Shown here in pieces: positions 53,587-62,180 of a stretch of 64,000 bases of DNA. Both the position numbers and the translations under genes were made by a program. The stretch comes from an uncultured Bacteroidales bacterium (GTDB lineage Bacteria; Bacteroidota; Bacteroidia; Bacteroidales; Paludibacteraceae). The notes beneath the pieces were generated by a model that saw only the letters and a program-made list of their open reading frames with translations, did no database searches and was not told where the DNA came from. Each line of letters begins with the position of its first letter. The first letter of the stretch is position 1. Location of the stretch: NCBI GenBank assembly GCA_902800215.1, contig CADCDS010000002.1, positions 124,001-188,000 of the forward strand, read 5' to 3'.

Positions 53587-54022
53587 GGTAGGTGCGGCTT
53601 AAGAAAGTGAGCACTTGGGTGGCTTGTTGTTGCACGGAAGCGGTCTCCGGAATAATCTCTTTCTTTTGCAGGCGAAGCAGCATAATCTGATAGAGCAACA
53701 CCAGACAAGCCTCAATATCCGACATCGTCGGACGATCCGTTTTGGCTTTCAGCAGATTAAGACTCGGTTGCAAACGAATGATCGCGGCACGGTACATGGC
53801 GTCTTCGTCGAGAAGGGTAGTGTGCAGGTCGATCAGTTCGGCTAACGCATTATTGGCTAAAGCCAAATGACCACCCTCGATAATCCCTTCGCGATGCATC
53901 ATCTCGTTCAGTTCATGCAGTTCCGGTGTCGCATCTGCGTTCTCAGGAAACGCACGCAGATAATCCTCCATCTGCCACAGATACAAGATATACTCGGCTA
54001 TATTGTCTTTCTTGGATTTCAT
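53564..54022 (-). CDS. DUF4924 family protein
   Basis: 152 residues from the ATG at 54022 (MKSKKDNIAEYILYLWQMEDYLRA). Helical, matching DUF4924 proteins found next to repair or translation genes in Bacteroidales. No catalytic residues known. In an operon with pth and nth. Confidence 0.8.
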   Translation of the reverse strand: MKSKKDNIAEYILYLWQMEDYLRAFPENADATPELHELNEMMHREGIIEGGHLALANNALAELIDLHTTLLDEDAMYRAAIIRLQPSLNLLKAKTDRPTMSDIEACLVLLYQIMLLRLQKKEIIPETASVQQQATQVLTFLSRTYHDDQAAL

Positions 54023-54056
54023 CATTTGCATCATTCCATCATTTCATCATTCCAAT
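54017..54056. repeat. CATCATTT word repeat at a gene junction
   Basis: TTTCATCATTTGCATCATTC, CATCATTTCATCATTCC. It covers the DUF4924 start region and the last codons of the S4 protein gene. Confidence 0.7.
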
Positions 54057-54450
54057 CGTCGATTTCGTCTAAATAGTTATCGGACATGAAGACCTCAATA
54101 TCGCGTCTGTCTTTCTTGGTTGGACGACCCATACCTCTGTCGCGACCACCGTTTCCGGCCATGCGTGCCAATTCCAGAATCTCTAATTGTTGCGGTGACG
54201 TGCAATCCTGAATATATTCCGGCACGAGTTTGGCACCTAAACGGTTTTCGGTCAACTGAAGCACCTTGTACGTATAAGTAACCGGACCCTTGCGCACATT
54301 GAATGTGTCACCGATCTTAAACGTACGACTCGGTTTGAGTTGCACGCCATTTATCGTAATCCGTCCGTTCTTGCACGCATCCGCAGCAATGCTTCTCGTT
54401 TTATAGATTCGCATTGCCCAGAGATATTTATCTACCCGAACTTCTGCCAT
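54031..54450 (-). CDS. hslR: S4-domain RNA-binding protein (Hsp15/HslR type)
   Basis: 139 residues. S4 domain at the N-terminus (VRVDKYLWAMRIYKTRSIAADACKNGRI cut to its core RVDKYLWAMR, GRITINGVQLKPS), then a charged tail with GRPTKKDRRDIEVF. Binds 50S subunits carrying stalled nascent chains. Start and pth stop share one base (TAATG). Confidence 0.88.
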   Translation of the reverse strand: MAEVRVDKYLWAMRIYKTRSIAADACKNGRITINGVQLKPSRTFKIGDTFNVRKGPVTYTYKVLQLTENRLGAKLVPEYIQDCTSPQQLEILELARMAGNGGRDRGMGRPTKKDRRDIEVFMSDNYLDEIDDWNDEMME

Positions 54451-55016
54451 TACTTATTATTGAATTGATTCATCGTGCGGTCGATGCCCTGCAAACAGAA
54501 ACTCGGAATAATTTCGCTTGTAACCTTCAGCCGTTCGTCGATCTGTTTCTTCTCTTCGTCGGTCCATTCGCCGAGAACGAAATTGATCTGTGCACCGCGG
54601 TTATAGTCGTTCCCGATACCGAATCGCACACGCGCATACGCGTCCGTTCCTAAAACAGATTGTATGTTTCCGAGTCCGTTATGTCCGCCGTTGGAGCCCT
54701 GCTTGCGGATACGGATGGTACCGAAAGGCAGGTTCAGATCATCAACGAGCACTAACATGTTCTCCACCGGAATCTTCTCTTGTTGCAACCAATACCGCAC
54801 AGCATTTCCGCTTAGGTTCATGTAGGTGGACGGTTTCAGCAGTACCAGTTCGGCATTCTTGACGCGACAACGGCCGATGAATCCGTACCGTTTGTCTTCC
54901 CATTTGACCTCTTTGGACGCAGCAAACGCATCGATCATCATAAAACCGATGTTATGCCGCGTACCTGCGTACTCGTCACCGATATTGCCTAAACCAACGA
55001 TAAGAAACTTTGCCAT
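54450..55016 (-). CDS. pth: Peptidyl-tRNA hydrolase
   Basis: 188 residues. [20 protein letters not shown] with the catalytic His, [22 protein letters not shown] (catalytic Asp) and SNGGHNGL. It frees tRNA from dropped peptides. In the rplY-pth-hslR order usual in Bacteroidales, separated from rplY by a hairpin. Confidence 0.96.
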   Translation of the reverse strand: MAKFLIVGLGNIGDEYAGTRHNIGFMMIDAFAASKEVKWEDKRYGFIGRCRVKNAELVLLKPSTYMNLSGNAVRYWLQQEKIPVENMLVLVDDLNLPFGTIRIRKQGSNGGHNGLGNIQSVLGTDAYARVRFGIGNDYNRGAQINFVLGEWTDEEKKQIDERLKVTSEIIPSFCLQGIDRTMNQFNNK

Positions 55017-55030
55017 CTTTTCAAAAATTA

Positions 55031-55055
55031 GAGGCGAGGCATTGCGCCCCGCCTC
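55031..55055 (-). terminator. Hairpin between rplY and pth
   Basis: On the minus strand GAGGCGGGGC, GCAAT loop, GCCTCGCCTC, then TAATTTTTG. A terminator or attenuator that may lower pth expression relative to rplY. Confidence 0.65.
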
Positions 55056-55057
55056 AT

Positions 55058-55090
55058 TGCTAATAGCTAATAGCTAACAGCTAATAGCCG
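55058..55090. repeat. CTAATAG word repeat
   Basis: GCTAATAGCTAATAGCTAAC, AGCTAATAGC between the rplY stop and the hairpin. Confidence 0.75.
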
Positions 55091-55091
55091 A

Positions 55092-55649
55092 TTAAGCTTG
55101 TTTGCTTTGGCGTGTAGCCTTAACCTCTGCTACGCAAGCGTCAGCCGGGTTAACGAAGCACAAGCCTTCGATCTTCACGTCAGCAACAGCGATCTTCTTA
55201 GCCAAACCGAGGTTGGTAACGTCGATGTTGATACGATCCGGGAATGCGGTGTAGATACCTTTAGCTTTGAGTTTGCGCATGTTCTGAACCAACTTACCAC
55301 CGGCTTTTACACCTTCAGCAAGACCGTTCAACTGAACAGGGATCTCAACTACTACCGGCTTCTTCTCGTCAACTGCGAGGAAGTCGATGTGCAGCGTCTT
55401 ACCGTCGATCGGGTGGAACTGCAACTCTTTAACGATAGCTTTGGTCTTGGTGTCACCAACCGTCAGATCAACGATCTGGGTGTCCGGGCTGTAGATCAGC
55501 TTACGAACGTCAGCGGCTGCTACGGTGAAAGTAGCGTTGATGCCACAACCATAGATGTTGCAAGGAATCAATTCCTCTGCGCGGAAAGCCTTAGCAGCTT
55601 TCTTTCCGTACTCGCTACGCGGAGTACCTACTAATGCGAATTCTTTCAT
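55092..55649 (-). CDS. rplY: 50S ribosomal protein L25 (general stress protein Ctc family)
   Basis: 185 residues: an N-terminal 5S rRNA-binding domain (GKKAAKAFRAEELIPCNIYG ... VKELQFHPIDGKTLHIDFLAV) and the C-terminal TL5-type beta domain (VQLNGLAEGVKAGGKLVQNM). Downstream of tRNA-Gln and probably read from the same promoter. Confidence 0.95.
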   Translation of the reverse strand: MKEFALVGTPRSEYGKKAAKAFRAEELIPCNIYGCGINATFTVAAADVRKLIYSPDTQIVDLTVGDTKTKAIVKELQFHPIDGKTLHIDFLAVDEKKPVVVEIPVQLNGLAEGVKAGGKLVQNMRKLKAKGIYTAFPDRINIDVTNLGLAKKIAVADVKIEGLCFVNPADACVAEVKATRQSKQA

Positions 55650-55698
55650 TTGAATAATAATTGTTTGTGTTACTTAATACCGTGTATTCCATCACACG

Positions 55699-55737
55699 TA
55701 GTCGTTTTTCGACTATAAAGGCTGCAACCGCAGCCTT
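55699..55737 (-). promoter_or_regulatory. Two hairpins between tRNA-Gln and rplY
   Basis: On the minus strand: AAGGCTGC-GGTT-GCAGCCTT (55737-55718), then TAGTCG-AAAAA-CGACTA (55716-55700). They could serve as a processing site or attenuator separating the tRNA from the rplY message. Confidence 0.55.
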
Positions 55738-55739
55738 CG

Positions 55740-55810
55740 TTGTCCACCGAGGAGTCGAACCTCGCTTCTCGGAACCAAAATCCGGTGTAATACCGATATA
55801 CGAGTGGACA
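55740..55810 (-). tRNA. tRNA-Gln (anticodon TTG)
   Basis: Cloverleaf on the minus strand: acceptor TGTCCAC/GTGGACA, a short D stem GTA/TAC, anticodon arm CCGGA-TTTTGGT-TCCGA with TTG, variable GAAG, T arm CGAGG-TTCGACT-CCTCG, discriminator A, no encoded CCA. The outermost anticodon-stem pair (27-43) is C-A, a mismatch. Confidence 0.9.
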
Positions 55811-55841
55811 CCAATAATCGCTCTATTTTTCAAAAGCGGGT

Positions 55842-55873
55842 GCAAAAGTACTGCTTTTTTTTGACATACGCAA
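55842..55873 (-). promoter_or_regulatory. Promoter of tRNA-Gln/rplY
   Basis: -7 TACTTTTGC (55850-55842), -33 TTGCGTATGTCA (55873-55862). Confidence 0.8.
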
Positions 55874-55891
55874 ATATTTTAGCAAAAAAAT

Positions 55892-57250
55892 TCAATTTTG
55901 TGTGCTTTTTTTGTTTTTTGCGGCAAGGAATCGTTTAATCAAGAATGTTAGGAAATACGGGAATGTATAAAATGCACCATTCCAACCTATATTCTTGTAA
56001 CCAAGTTTGATGCCATAGTGTACATCGGGATATGAATCCCATTTGATAAGGTTGTTCAACGAAGCAGTTGCTCCATCTTTGGCTTTGACTTCCACCGGAA
56101 TCAGCGAATCGGCATCACGCACAAAATAGTCCATTTCCAGCGAAGGGTTATCGTGTCGATAGAAATACAACTGCTCATAACCGGACTTACGCAACATTTC
56201 GCCTACCACATTCTCATAGATGGCACCCTTGTATGTGCCGAAGTTCTTGTTAGCGCGCAAGTCCTCCTGTGCCTCCTTGTCCAGCGAAGCAATAAGTAGG
56301 CCGGTGTCATGGTAATACAACTTATAGTACTCCGGATTATAGTTGCCTTTCAGCGGCAGTTCCACGTTATTCAAACAATAACACACGTTAATCACTCCTG
56401 CTTCTTTCAACCACTCAACGGCTCCGACGTATTCTCTGTTGCGTGCCCCCTTAGCGATTTTGGAGATTTGATATTTCTTATTATCTTTAGCAAGGAAGGT
56501 AGATATATGGTTATATACCGCTAAAATCTTGGCCTTGTCTGTCTCCTTGGCGTACTTAGTGATATCTTCTTCGTAGTCCTTGAGCAACTGGCGTTGCAAT
56601 TTGAGCGTACCCTCAAAATGTCCGTTGTCGATGTACATCTTCACTACTTCCGGCATACCTCCGAGGGTCATATAGTCGCGGAAAAGATCCATCATTGTAT
56701 CCATCTCCAATTGCGAGAAAGGCTGCAATGTGATCATATGTTGATAGAGATCATCTACTTGCTCGCGTGAATACCCTTTTGCCCAAAGGAATTCCTCAAA
56801 GTCCATGGAGTGCATTTCGAAGTCATCCTTGAAACCTACCGCATTGGATTCAATCTCTTCATAATAGATGCCCATCAACGAACCGGAACAGATGACGTCA
56901 TAACGGCCATCCAAGCAGAAGGACTTGAGCGAGGTGGCACAGTCCGGGCATTTCTGCAACTCATCAAAGAAGAGCAGTGTCTTATTGGGGATGAACTTCC
57001 ATGAAGGCTCCAGGAGGGAGATATTTTTGATGATAGTATCCACTTCATAGCCGTAGTCAAAAATTGCTCGGAACTTCTTCTGAAGTACAAAGTTAATCTC
57101 AATAACCGACTCATAGTTCGCTTTGCCGAAAGCCCGGATAGACTCCGTTTTGCCAATTTGTCGTGCACCTTTTACAATCAAAGGTTTTCTCTTTGAACTA
57201 TTCTTCCAGTTGTGAAGATATGTATCTATCTTTCTTTCAAGGAGTTGCAT
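55892..57250 (-). CDS. AAA ATPase with DUF4143 domain
   Basis: 452 residues. Walker A GARQIGKTE (28-36), Walker B LLFFDELQKC, sensor ICSGSLMG, then the DUF4143 C-terminal part (LYYHDTGLLIASLD, YEQLYFYRHDNPSLEMDYFV, LIPVEVKAKDG) with an archaeal-type nuclease-like core (D-x-EVKA). A common accessory ATPase of gut Bacteroidales; its role is not known. Own promoter at 57339-57371. Confidence 0.88.
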   Translation of the reverse strand: MQLLERKIDTYLHNWKNSSKRKPLIVKGARQIGKTESIRAFGKANYESVIEINFVLQKKFRAIFDYGYEVDTIIKNISLLEPSWKFIPNKTLLFFDELQKCPDCATSLKSFCLDGRYDVICSGSLMGIYYEEIESNAVGFKDDFEMHSMDFEEFLWAKGYSREQVDDLYQHMITLQPFSQLEMDTMMDLFRDYMTLGGMPEVVKMYIDNGHFEGTLKLQRQLLKDYEEDITKYAKETDKAKILAVYNHISTFLAKDNKKYQISKIAKGARNREYVGAVEWLKEAGVINVCYCLNNVELPLKGNYNPEYYKLYYHDTGLLIASLDKEAQEDLRANKNFGTYKGAIYENVVGEMLRKSGYEQLYFYRHDNPSLEMDYFVRDADSLIPVEVKAKDGATASLNNLIKWDSYPDVHYGIKLGYKNIGWNGAFYTFPYFLTFLIKRFLAAKNKKSTQN

Positions 57251-57338
57251 ACTATCAAATCACATTTTTAGATATAAAAACAACCAAAAAATCACATTTT
57301 CGGCATATAAATTGTGCCTAAAAATCACAAAATCCGCT

Positions 57339-57371
57339 GCAAAGGTACAACAAATTATTCAAATATGCAAA
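57339..57371 (-). promoter_or_regulatory. Promoter of the AAA ATPase gene
   Basis: -7 TACCTTTGC (57347-57339), -33 TTTGCATATTTG from 57371. Confidence 0.75.
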
Positions 57372-57388
57372 TTTTTCGGCAAAAAAAT

Positions 57389-57418
57389 GGTGTGCCGCGT
57401 TTCGCAACGAGGCACACC
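57389..57418 (-). terminator. Terminator of the secreted protein/peptide operon
   Basis: GGTGTGCC/GGCACACC perfect 8-base stem; on the minus strand it is followed by A then seven T (57387-57381). It ends the 61673-57489 operon just before the ATPase promoter. Confidence 0.85.
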
Positions 57419-57488
57419 TTGGAAAAGATTTATTCTAAATGCTCACGTCGTGTGAGTTTTCTTTTTGGTATGTATATATGTTGTTGCC

Positions 57489-57617
57489 TTAGTCGATATC
57501 AACCGATTGATCGAACGAAGTACCGGAACCGGTAACGATGTTCAATACATCCTGCATAATGCCGTTAGCGGCAAATTGTGTCATCTCCGTATTAGGAGCA
57601 ATATAATTCTTCTTCAT
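57489..57617 (-). CDS. Small peptide of the MKKxYxxP type (peptide A)
   Basis: 42 residues: MKKNYIAPNTEMTQFAANGI then MQDVLNIVTGSGTSFDQSVD and ID. No signal peptide; a short hydrophobic middle and a Gly/Ser/Asp-rich tail. It lies 13 bases after a secreted protein gene and before the operon terminator. Its start matches peptides B (58689) and C (32482). Could be a precursor peptide, a signalling peptide or a chaperone-like partner; function unknown. Confidence 0.7.
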   Translation of the reverse strand: MKKNYIAPNTEMTQFAANGIMQDVLNIVTGSGTSFDQSVDID

Positions 57618-57630
57618 AGTTGTATCCTCC

Positions 57631-58662
57631 TTATTTTACGATTTGACCTTGGAGGTTGAATACCTCATTACCACGGCGGATGAAGATCTGGCCGTTCTCA
57701 ACGAACTTCTCTGCCTTCACGTCAGTCTTTACATCCTCGATGCCTTGCTCTTCGTTGAAACGCAAAGAGATACGTTTCGGAGCGCTGCTACCGCTGATCT
57801 CCAGATAAGCCTTGTTAGCCGGCATATCAGAACCAACGTACTCATAGAGAGCGTCGCCCTTCAGACAGAAGATCGTGCCGGTATGACTTGCCCAAGCGGA
57901 AGCCGGTTTGAGATCGTTGTCTGCGAAGTCAGAGGTTCCTGCACCTGCTGCGAAGAAATACTCCGTATTCGGCGCACCTTTTACAATAACACCTTGGTTT
58001 GCTGCAACGTGATCCACTACGGTCAAATCCAGTACGTCACCATTGATGGCGCCTTTGTAGATCTTAAGACCAGCAGGATAAGAAGCTATCAAGTTTGCAT
58101 CATACGAGAATGAAGCCCATCCATATGCATTGGTGGTAACAGATGTTACAAATACCGTGTTGTCGTAGTTAATAACGAAACGGTCAGCAATTACAGAATA
58201 TGTACCCTCTACGTACGAAGGATCAGTAGCAGCTGCAATGGTGAATGCATAACTACCACCATCAATAATATCTGTCTCTGTACCGGTTACCAAGTCTTTC
58301 AGTTTGAGAACTTCTGCATTCTCATACACCTCAAAATGGATGGTGTAGTTTTGCAGTGCAGCGGCTTCTTTGCTGGTAATAATACCTACCGGGATATTTA
58401 CAAGCGTTCCGTTACCGAATGAAGCATAACGATTGTTATTAATCGGATCAATAGCGTAGATATTGACATCCTCCGGGTTGGAAGCATTTGCCATGAACGA
58501 ACCACGCTCAGGGCTAGCAGCCAAATCCGGTCCGGCGAATAAGTACATCTCGCATACAGAACCGCTTTGCGATTGCAAACGCAGCGTTACGTCTGCTGTT
58601 GTTTGTGCCGACATTGTCATTGCGCAAACCAATGCAATGATTGAAATAAATAACTTTTTCAT
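57631..58662 (-). CDS. Secreted protein with a C-terminal ENGQ-type sorting motif
   Basis: 343 residues. Signal peptide ending MSA-QT. A beta-rich body (TADVTLRLQSQSGSVCEMYL, YAFTIAAATDPSYVEGTYSV, VTTNAYGWASFSYDANL, NQGVIVKGAPNTEYFF). C-terminus KAEKFVENGQIFIRRGNEVF then NLQGQIVK, as in type IX-like cargo. No enzyme motif. In an operon between peptides B and A. Confidence 0.75.
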   Translation of the reverse strand: MKKLFISIIALVCAMTMSAQTTADVTLRLQSQSGSVCEMYLFAGPDLAASPERGSFMANASNPEDVNIYAIDPINNNRYASFGNGTLVNIPVGIITSKEAAALQNYTIHFEVYENAEVLKLKDLVTGTETDIIDGGSYAFTIAAATDPSYVEGTYSVIADRFVINYDNTVFVTSVTTNAYGWASFSYDANLIASYPAGLKIYKGAINGDVLDLTVVDHVAANQGVIVKGAPNTEYFFAAGAGTSDFADNDLKPASAWASHTGTIFCLKGDALYEYVGSDMPANKAYLEISGSSAPKRISLRFNEEQGIEDVKTDVKAEKFVENGQIFIRRGNEVFNLQGQIVK

Positions 58663-58688
58663 TTTTATTAGAGTTTTTTAATTAACCA

Positions 58689-58844
58689 TTAGAATACCTC
58701 TTTTCTGCCAGGAGCCATAGTAGTTCCACCGCCCGATATGCCAGGAGCATCTCCTGTTATATCAGATCCCGGACTAGGCTCACAAATAGCAAAAAGGCTA
58801 TTAACTCTTGTTTCTGTTGTTTCAGGTGTAATATACTTTTTCAT
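58689..58844 (-). CDS. Small peptide of the MKKxYxxP type (peptide B)
   Basis: 51 residues: MKKYITPETTETRVNSLFAI then CEPSPGSDITGDAPGISGGG and TTMAPGRKEVF. One Cys after the hydrophobic middle, then a Gly/Pro/Ser-rich tail. Located between the beta-helix protein gene and the 343-residue protein gene, same strand, 26 bases before the latter. Function unknown. Confidence 0.7.
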   Translation of the reverse strand: MKKYITPETTETRVNSLFAICEPSPGSDITGDAPGISGGGTTMAPGRKEVF

Positions 58845-58861
58845 CTTTGTATTGGTTTTAG

Positions 58862-58887
58862 GGATGCCTCCCCGAAGGGAAGCATCC
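58862..58887 (-). promoter_or_regulatory. Intercistronic hairpin before peptide B
   Basis: On the minus strand GGATGC, TTCCCTTCGGGGAG, GCATCC. A stable hairpin between the beta-helix stop and the peptide start; perhaps an mRNA stability or processing element. Confidence 0.55.
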
Positions 58888-58901
58888 GAAAAACGATCAT
58901 C

Positions 58902-61673
58902 TTATTTTACAATCTTAACACCGTTTACAACGTAAACACCAGCAGGCAGGTTCGTAAAGTCATGACCAAGGAATTGACCTGTGATAGTGTAGATTCCGTT
59001 TGCTTTAGCAGCAGCCTCTACATTGTCAATGTCGGTCATTACCTTCGGAGCACCGAGTACTTCGAAACGTGCAGGAATAGTTGTATTAGCCTCTTGCTCG
59101 AAGGTATAGGTTGCACCTTCGGTCATCAGCACTTTTGCACCCGTTACGTTATCACGGAGAGTGTACTCATAGCCCTCGATGTCAGCGAATTGCAGGGTGT
59201 ACTCAGAAGCATTGCCGGCAGCGAACGTAAGAACGGTGTTGTTCAGATCGTTGGTAGCTACAACTGCCAAGTTACCTGCATTGGTAGCAGCATAGAGGTT
59301 GATGTTTTCATTATTCATGAATTTGTTAGCGTCTGCACCATTCTCAAATGCAGCAGTGAAATCTTCGCTTTGGTTCAGGATGACCTCATCTTTCAGACCG
59401 TTAGCAGTCGATACGCGGATGGTTACCCAATCCTCAGCAACTTCTGCTTGACGAGCCGGAGCCGGAGTTAAAACATTACCATATTTCGGGTTGCCCCAAA
59501 TAGCGCTTTCATAGTCCACACTTGCAGTACCACTAGTACCATCAGACAAATACATCAAGAATGCCTGCATTGAACGAACGTCCTTGATTGCTTCGCCATT
59601 ACCGTATTTTACACGACCGTTAGCCATACGCTCTGTAATTGTCTTAAAGGTCTTATCATACGGATCATATACCCATACGGTCTTCTCCACATCAGCGCCA
59701 AGGCTGTTCAAGAACGACTTGATGTTAATATCTGCAGAATAACTATTACCAAAGAAGTGGAAGCCGTTCTCTACAAACTCATAGTCTTTAGGCTGGTTAC
59801 CAACCAAGTTGCCCTCGAATACATATACAAGACCGCCGGCAGCAGAGTTGTTCGTTAACTGGTAGCCATGGAACGGCTTCATGTCTTTAAATTTATCCAG
59901 CTGTTCCCATTCATCAGTTGCATTGTTCCACTCCCATACTGCTTGCAGGAACGAAGGAGCGTCATTATACAAACCGCTAGTCGGGATACCACCCTCGATA
60001 CTATAGGTCGTTGCAGAACCATTGACAGTCGGAATAGCGAAACGCTCGAATACATAACTGTTAGCACCAATTTGTTTTGCCTTGGTCGTCAACTTAACAG
60101 TTGCTTTCGGCTGTGTGTTCTCTGCTACACTCGGCTCATAGAGCAGAACACCCTGTACATCATCGTTAGACTCAATAACGAGAGCTTCTTCTTCAGAGGT
60201 GATGACACCTGCAGAACCAATCTTAACAGTTGCACCGGCTTCAACAACAATTTGACCGCCGTTACCGATGTTCATACCACCGTCACCAATGGTAAGCGTT
60301 GTACCCTCTTCTACCTTTAACGTAGCACCTTGAGCTACATATACTTGGTCTGCTACAGCTTCCTTCTCAGCCTCATCTTTGCTGACAGTTACAGTAGCGT
60401 CAACAGGAATCGTTACGATAGTGTTTTCCTCAGGAACCGCATCTGTAGCCCAAGTGGTTGCTTGTTGCCATGGAATAGTGTAAGTAGGATCTGCTTCCTG
60501 TTCTGCTTGCTGAGCAGGATTAATAGCATCAGCCTCTTTACCTGCAACAGGACGTACACCATAGCGATAACCAGCTTCATAATCCTCACCTTCCGTAATG
60601 TCGTAGTACTCATAACCTGCAGGCAGCGGAGCAAATGCATTCGCAGCGTCTTTTTCTTGGAAGGCAGTATACCATGCAGATGTCAAAGGTACAGATGCAG
60701 GGAAATGACTCTCAGCATTTTTTTGCTTGGTTACATATGCTTTTTCTTGGTATTTACCACCGTACATATTAACTACACCATAGTAGTTATATGCATCGTT
60801 ATTACCGATAAGAACAACTCTATTTCCTCCCATACTCGGAGTTTCAACTTTGAATTTACCATCATAAACGTTAACAACTGCACCAGTTGAAACATAGAGG
60901 GCATAGTGGTTATTGTGCTGTCCATCAACACCATGACGAGTTTCAATTTCTCCATTGTTTATTGTGCCTGCACAATCTTCTCCAATAGATAAACCTCCTT
61001 GAACTCCTTCAATATGACCGCCATTCATAACGAAGGTACAATTATCAGCGATAACTGCGTAAGCCCAGTTACTACCCATATGGGTGGTTGAACAATGAGA
61101 GATAAATTCACCGTCATTTATCTCAAAATAACCACCTTTGACCTCCAAAGCACCTCCATATTCGCCGTTAAAGTTACCTCCGTTGATAATAACACGACCT
61201 CCTTCGTAAACGATACCAGCTGATTGAGCATTGATTGTACCATTGTTGAATTCCAGTTCACAAGAACTGCCATTACCCCAAATAGCAGCACCGCTATTAG
61301 TAATTGACGTTGTGAATGTACCACCATTGATAGTTACCTTGCTACTTCCATATACATCCAAGCAACCTTTCGGAGCAGTAATACCACCACCATTGGTAGC
61401 CTCTAACGTAAGATTAGCGTTTACTACAATTAACCAGTTACCAGTTGCTGTAATGGTGTAACTATTGAAATCAACAGTAAGAGCCTTATTAAAGTTCACC
61501 TCAGAAGATACCGTAAGGTTACTTACTAGTTGAAGTTTATCACCAGCAGATGCTGCATTAATAGCCGCTGCCAATGAAGTTTGGTCGCCACCTTCACCAA
61601 CCGTGATTGTAGCACCCCACGCCATAACGCTGCATACCAGCGTCATGAGCGAAATTAAGAAAAATTTTCTCAT
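58902..61673 (-). CDS. Right-handed beta-helix surface protein with a type IX-like C-terminal signal
   Basis: 923 residues. Signal peptide (MRKFFLISLMTLVCSVMAWG). An N-terminal parallel beta-helix (about 25-340) with NGG-x-F rungs such as INGGTFTTSI, INGGNFNGEYGG, INDGEFISHC, VYDGKFKVE. A second helix-like section with VxEGxTLTIGDGGMNIGNG (about 440-510), then a Bacteroidales beta domain and a C-terminus ANGIYTITGQFLGHDF, LPAGVYVVNGVKIVK typical of type IX cargo. Likely a surface adhesin. Heads the operon with peptide B, the 343-residue protein and peptide A. Confidence 0.82.
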   Translation of the reverse strand: MRKFFLISLMTLVCSVMAWGATITVGEGGDQTSLAAAINAASAGDKLQLVSNLTVSSEVNFNKALTVDFNSYTITATGNWLIVVNANLTLEATNGGGITAPKGCLDVYGSSKVTINGGTFTTSITNSGAAIWGNGSSCELEFNNGTINAQSAGIVYEGGRVIINGGNFNGEYGGALEVKGGYFEINDGEFISHCSTTHMGSNWAYAVIADNCTFVMNGGHIEGVQGGLSIGEDCAGTINNGEIETRHGVDGQHNNHYALYVSTGAVVNVYDGKFKVETPSMGGNRVVLIGNNDAYNYYGVVNMYGGKYQEKAYVTKQKNAESHFPASVPLTSAWYTAFQEKDAANAFAPLPAGYEYYDITEGEDYEAGYRYGVRPVAGKEADAINPAQQAEQEADPTYTIPWQQATTWATDAVPEENTIVTIPVDATVTVSKDEAEKEAVADQVYVAQGATLKVEEGTTLTIGDGGMNIGNGGQIVVEAGATVKIGSAGVITSEEEALVIESNDDVQGVLLYEPSVAENTQPKATVKLTTKAKQIGANSYVFERFAIPTVNGSATTYSIEGGIPTSGLYNDAPSFLQAVWEWNNATDEWEQLDKFKDMKPFHGYQLTNNSAAGGLVYVFEGNLVGNQPKDYEFVENGFHFFGNSYSADINIKSFLNSLGADVEKTVWVYDPYDKTFKTITERMANGRVKYGNGEAIKDVRSMQAFLMYLSDGTSGTASVDYESAIWGNPKYGNVLTPAPARQAEVAEDWVTIRVSTANGLKDEVILNQSEDFTAAFENGADANKFMNNENINLYAATNAGNLAVVATNDLNNTVLTFAAGNASEYTLQFADIEGYEYTLRDNVTGAKVLMTEGATYTFEQEANTTIPARFEVLGAPKVMTDIDNVEAAAKANGIYTITGQFLGHDFTNLPAGVYVVNGVKIVK

Positions 61674-61728
61674 TTTTGTTTTTGTTTTTTGTTAATACTG
61701 TGAGCCTTCCGGCTCGGTTAATTATAAA
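61615..61728 (-). repeat. Duplicated 5' block (copy 2)
   Basis: Close match to 1646-1755, covering the signal-peptide codons and leader. The leader hairpin here is GAGCC-TTCC-GGCTC (61702-61715). Confidence 0.8.
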
Positions 61729-61752
61729 ATGTTTTGTTGTTTGCATGCACAA

Positions 61753-61800
61753 AAAAGCGGTAATCCGCTTTGAGTGTTTCCACTCTATTGGATTACCGCT
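61753..61800 (-). terminator. Terminator of the toxin-antitoxin pair with two alternative hairpins
   Basis: On the minus strand: AGCGGTAATCC, a small GAGTG-GAAA-CACTC hairpin, AAAGCGGATTACCGCT, then T. The last part can fold on itself (AAAGCGG-ATTA-CCGCTTT) or pair with the first 11 bases; both forms end in the T run. Confidence 0.75.
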
Positions 61801-61825
61801 AAAAAGATTTTCGAACGCTAATTCG

Positions 61826-62164
61826 TTATACGTCCATTTCTTTAATTATCTGTTGCAAAAACTGGTCACTAACATTTCCCATTTCCGCTTTATCATAGAT
61901 ATAAAGCAAAGCTATGATCATCTTTTCCACATCAACATTCACATTCATCGTGATAACTCGGGCACCTCCCGACTTGCCTCTTCCTTTAGAAGATATAGTC
62001 ATGCGTACCTTACGAATACCATTCCCGAGATCAACTCCCTGCCAAGGATCCGCTTTTAAACTCTCAAGTAATAACAACAAGTCCTTCTTAAAAGAAGGAT
62101 AGTGTTTTGCTAACTTTTTTGCTTGCCGTTCGAAATCAGGCGACGGTCGAAAATCATACGTCAT
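61826..62164 (-). CDS. RelE/ParE-superfamily toxin
   Basis: 112 residues: YDFRPSPDFERQAKKLAKHY then PSFKKDLLLLLESLKADPWQ, LGNGIRKVRMTISSKGRGKSGGARVI and IIALLYIYDKAEMGNVSDQFL. This is the RelE/HigB-like fold with the central IRKVR Arg residues. 16 bases after its antitoxin. Confidence 0.8.
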   Translation of the reverse strand: MTYDFRPSPDFERQAKKLAKHYPSFKKDLLLLLESLKADPWQGVDLGNGIRKVRMTISSKGRGKSGGARVITMNVNVDVEKMIIALLYIYDKAEMGNVSDQFLQQIIKEMDV

Positions 62165-62180
62165 GGCACGTTTCCCTCAA

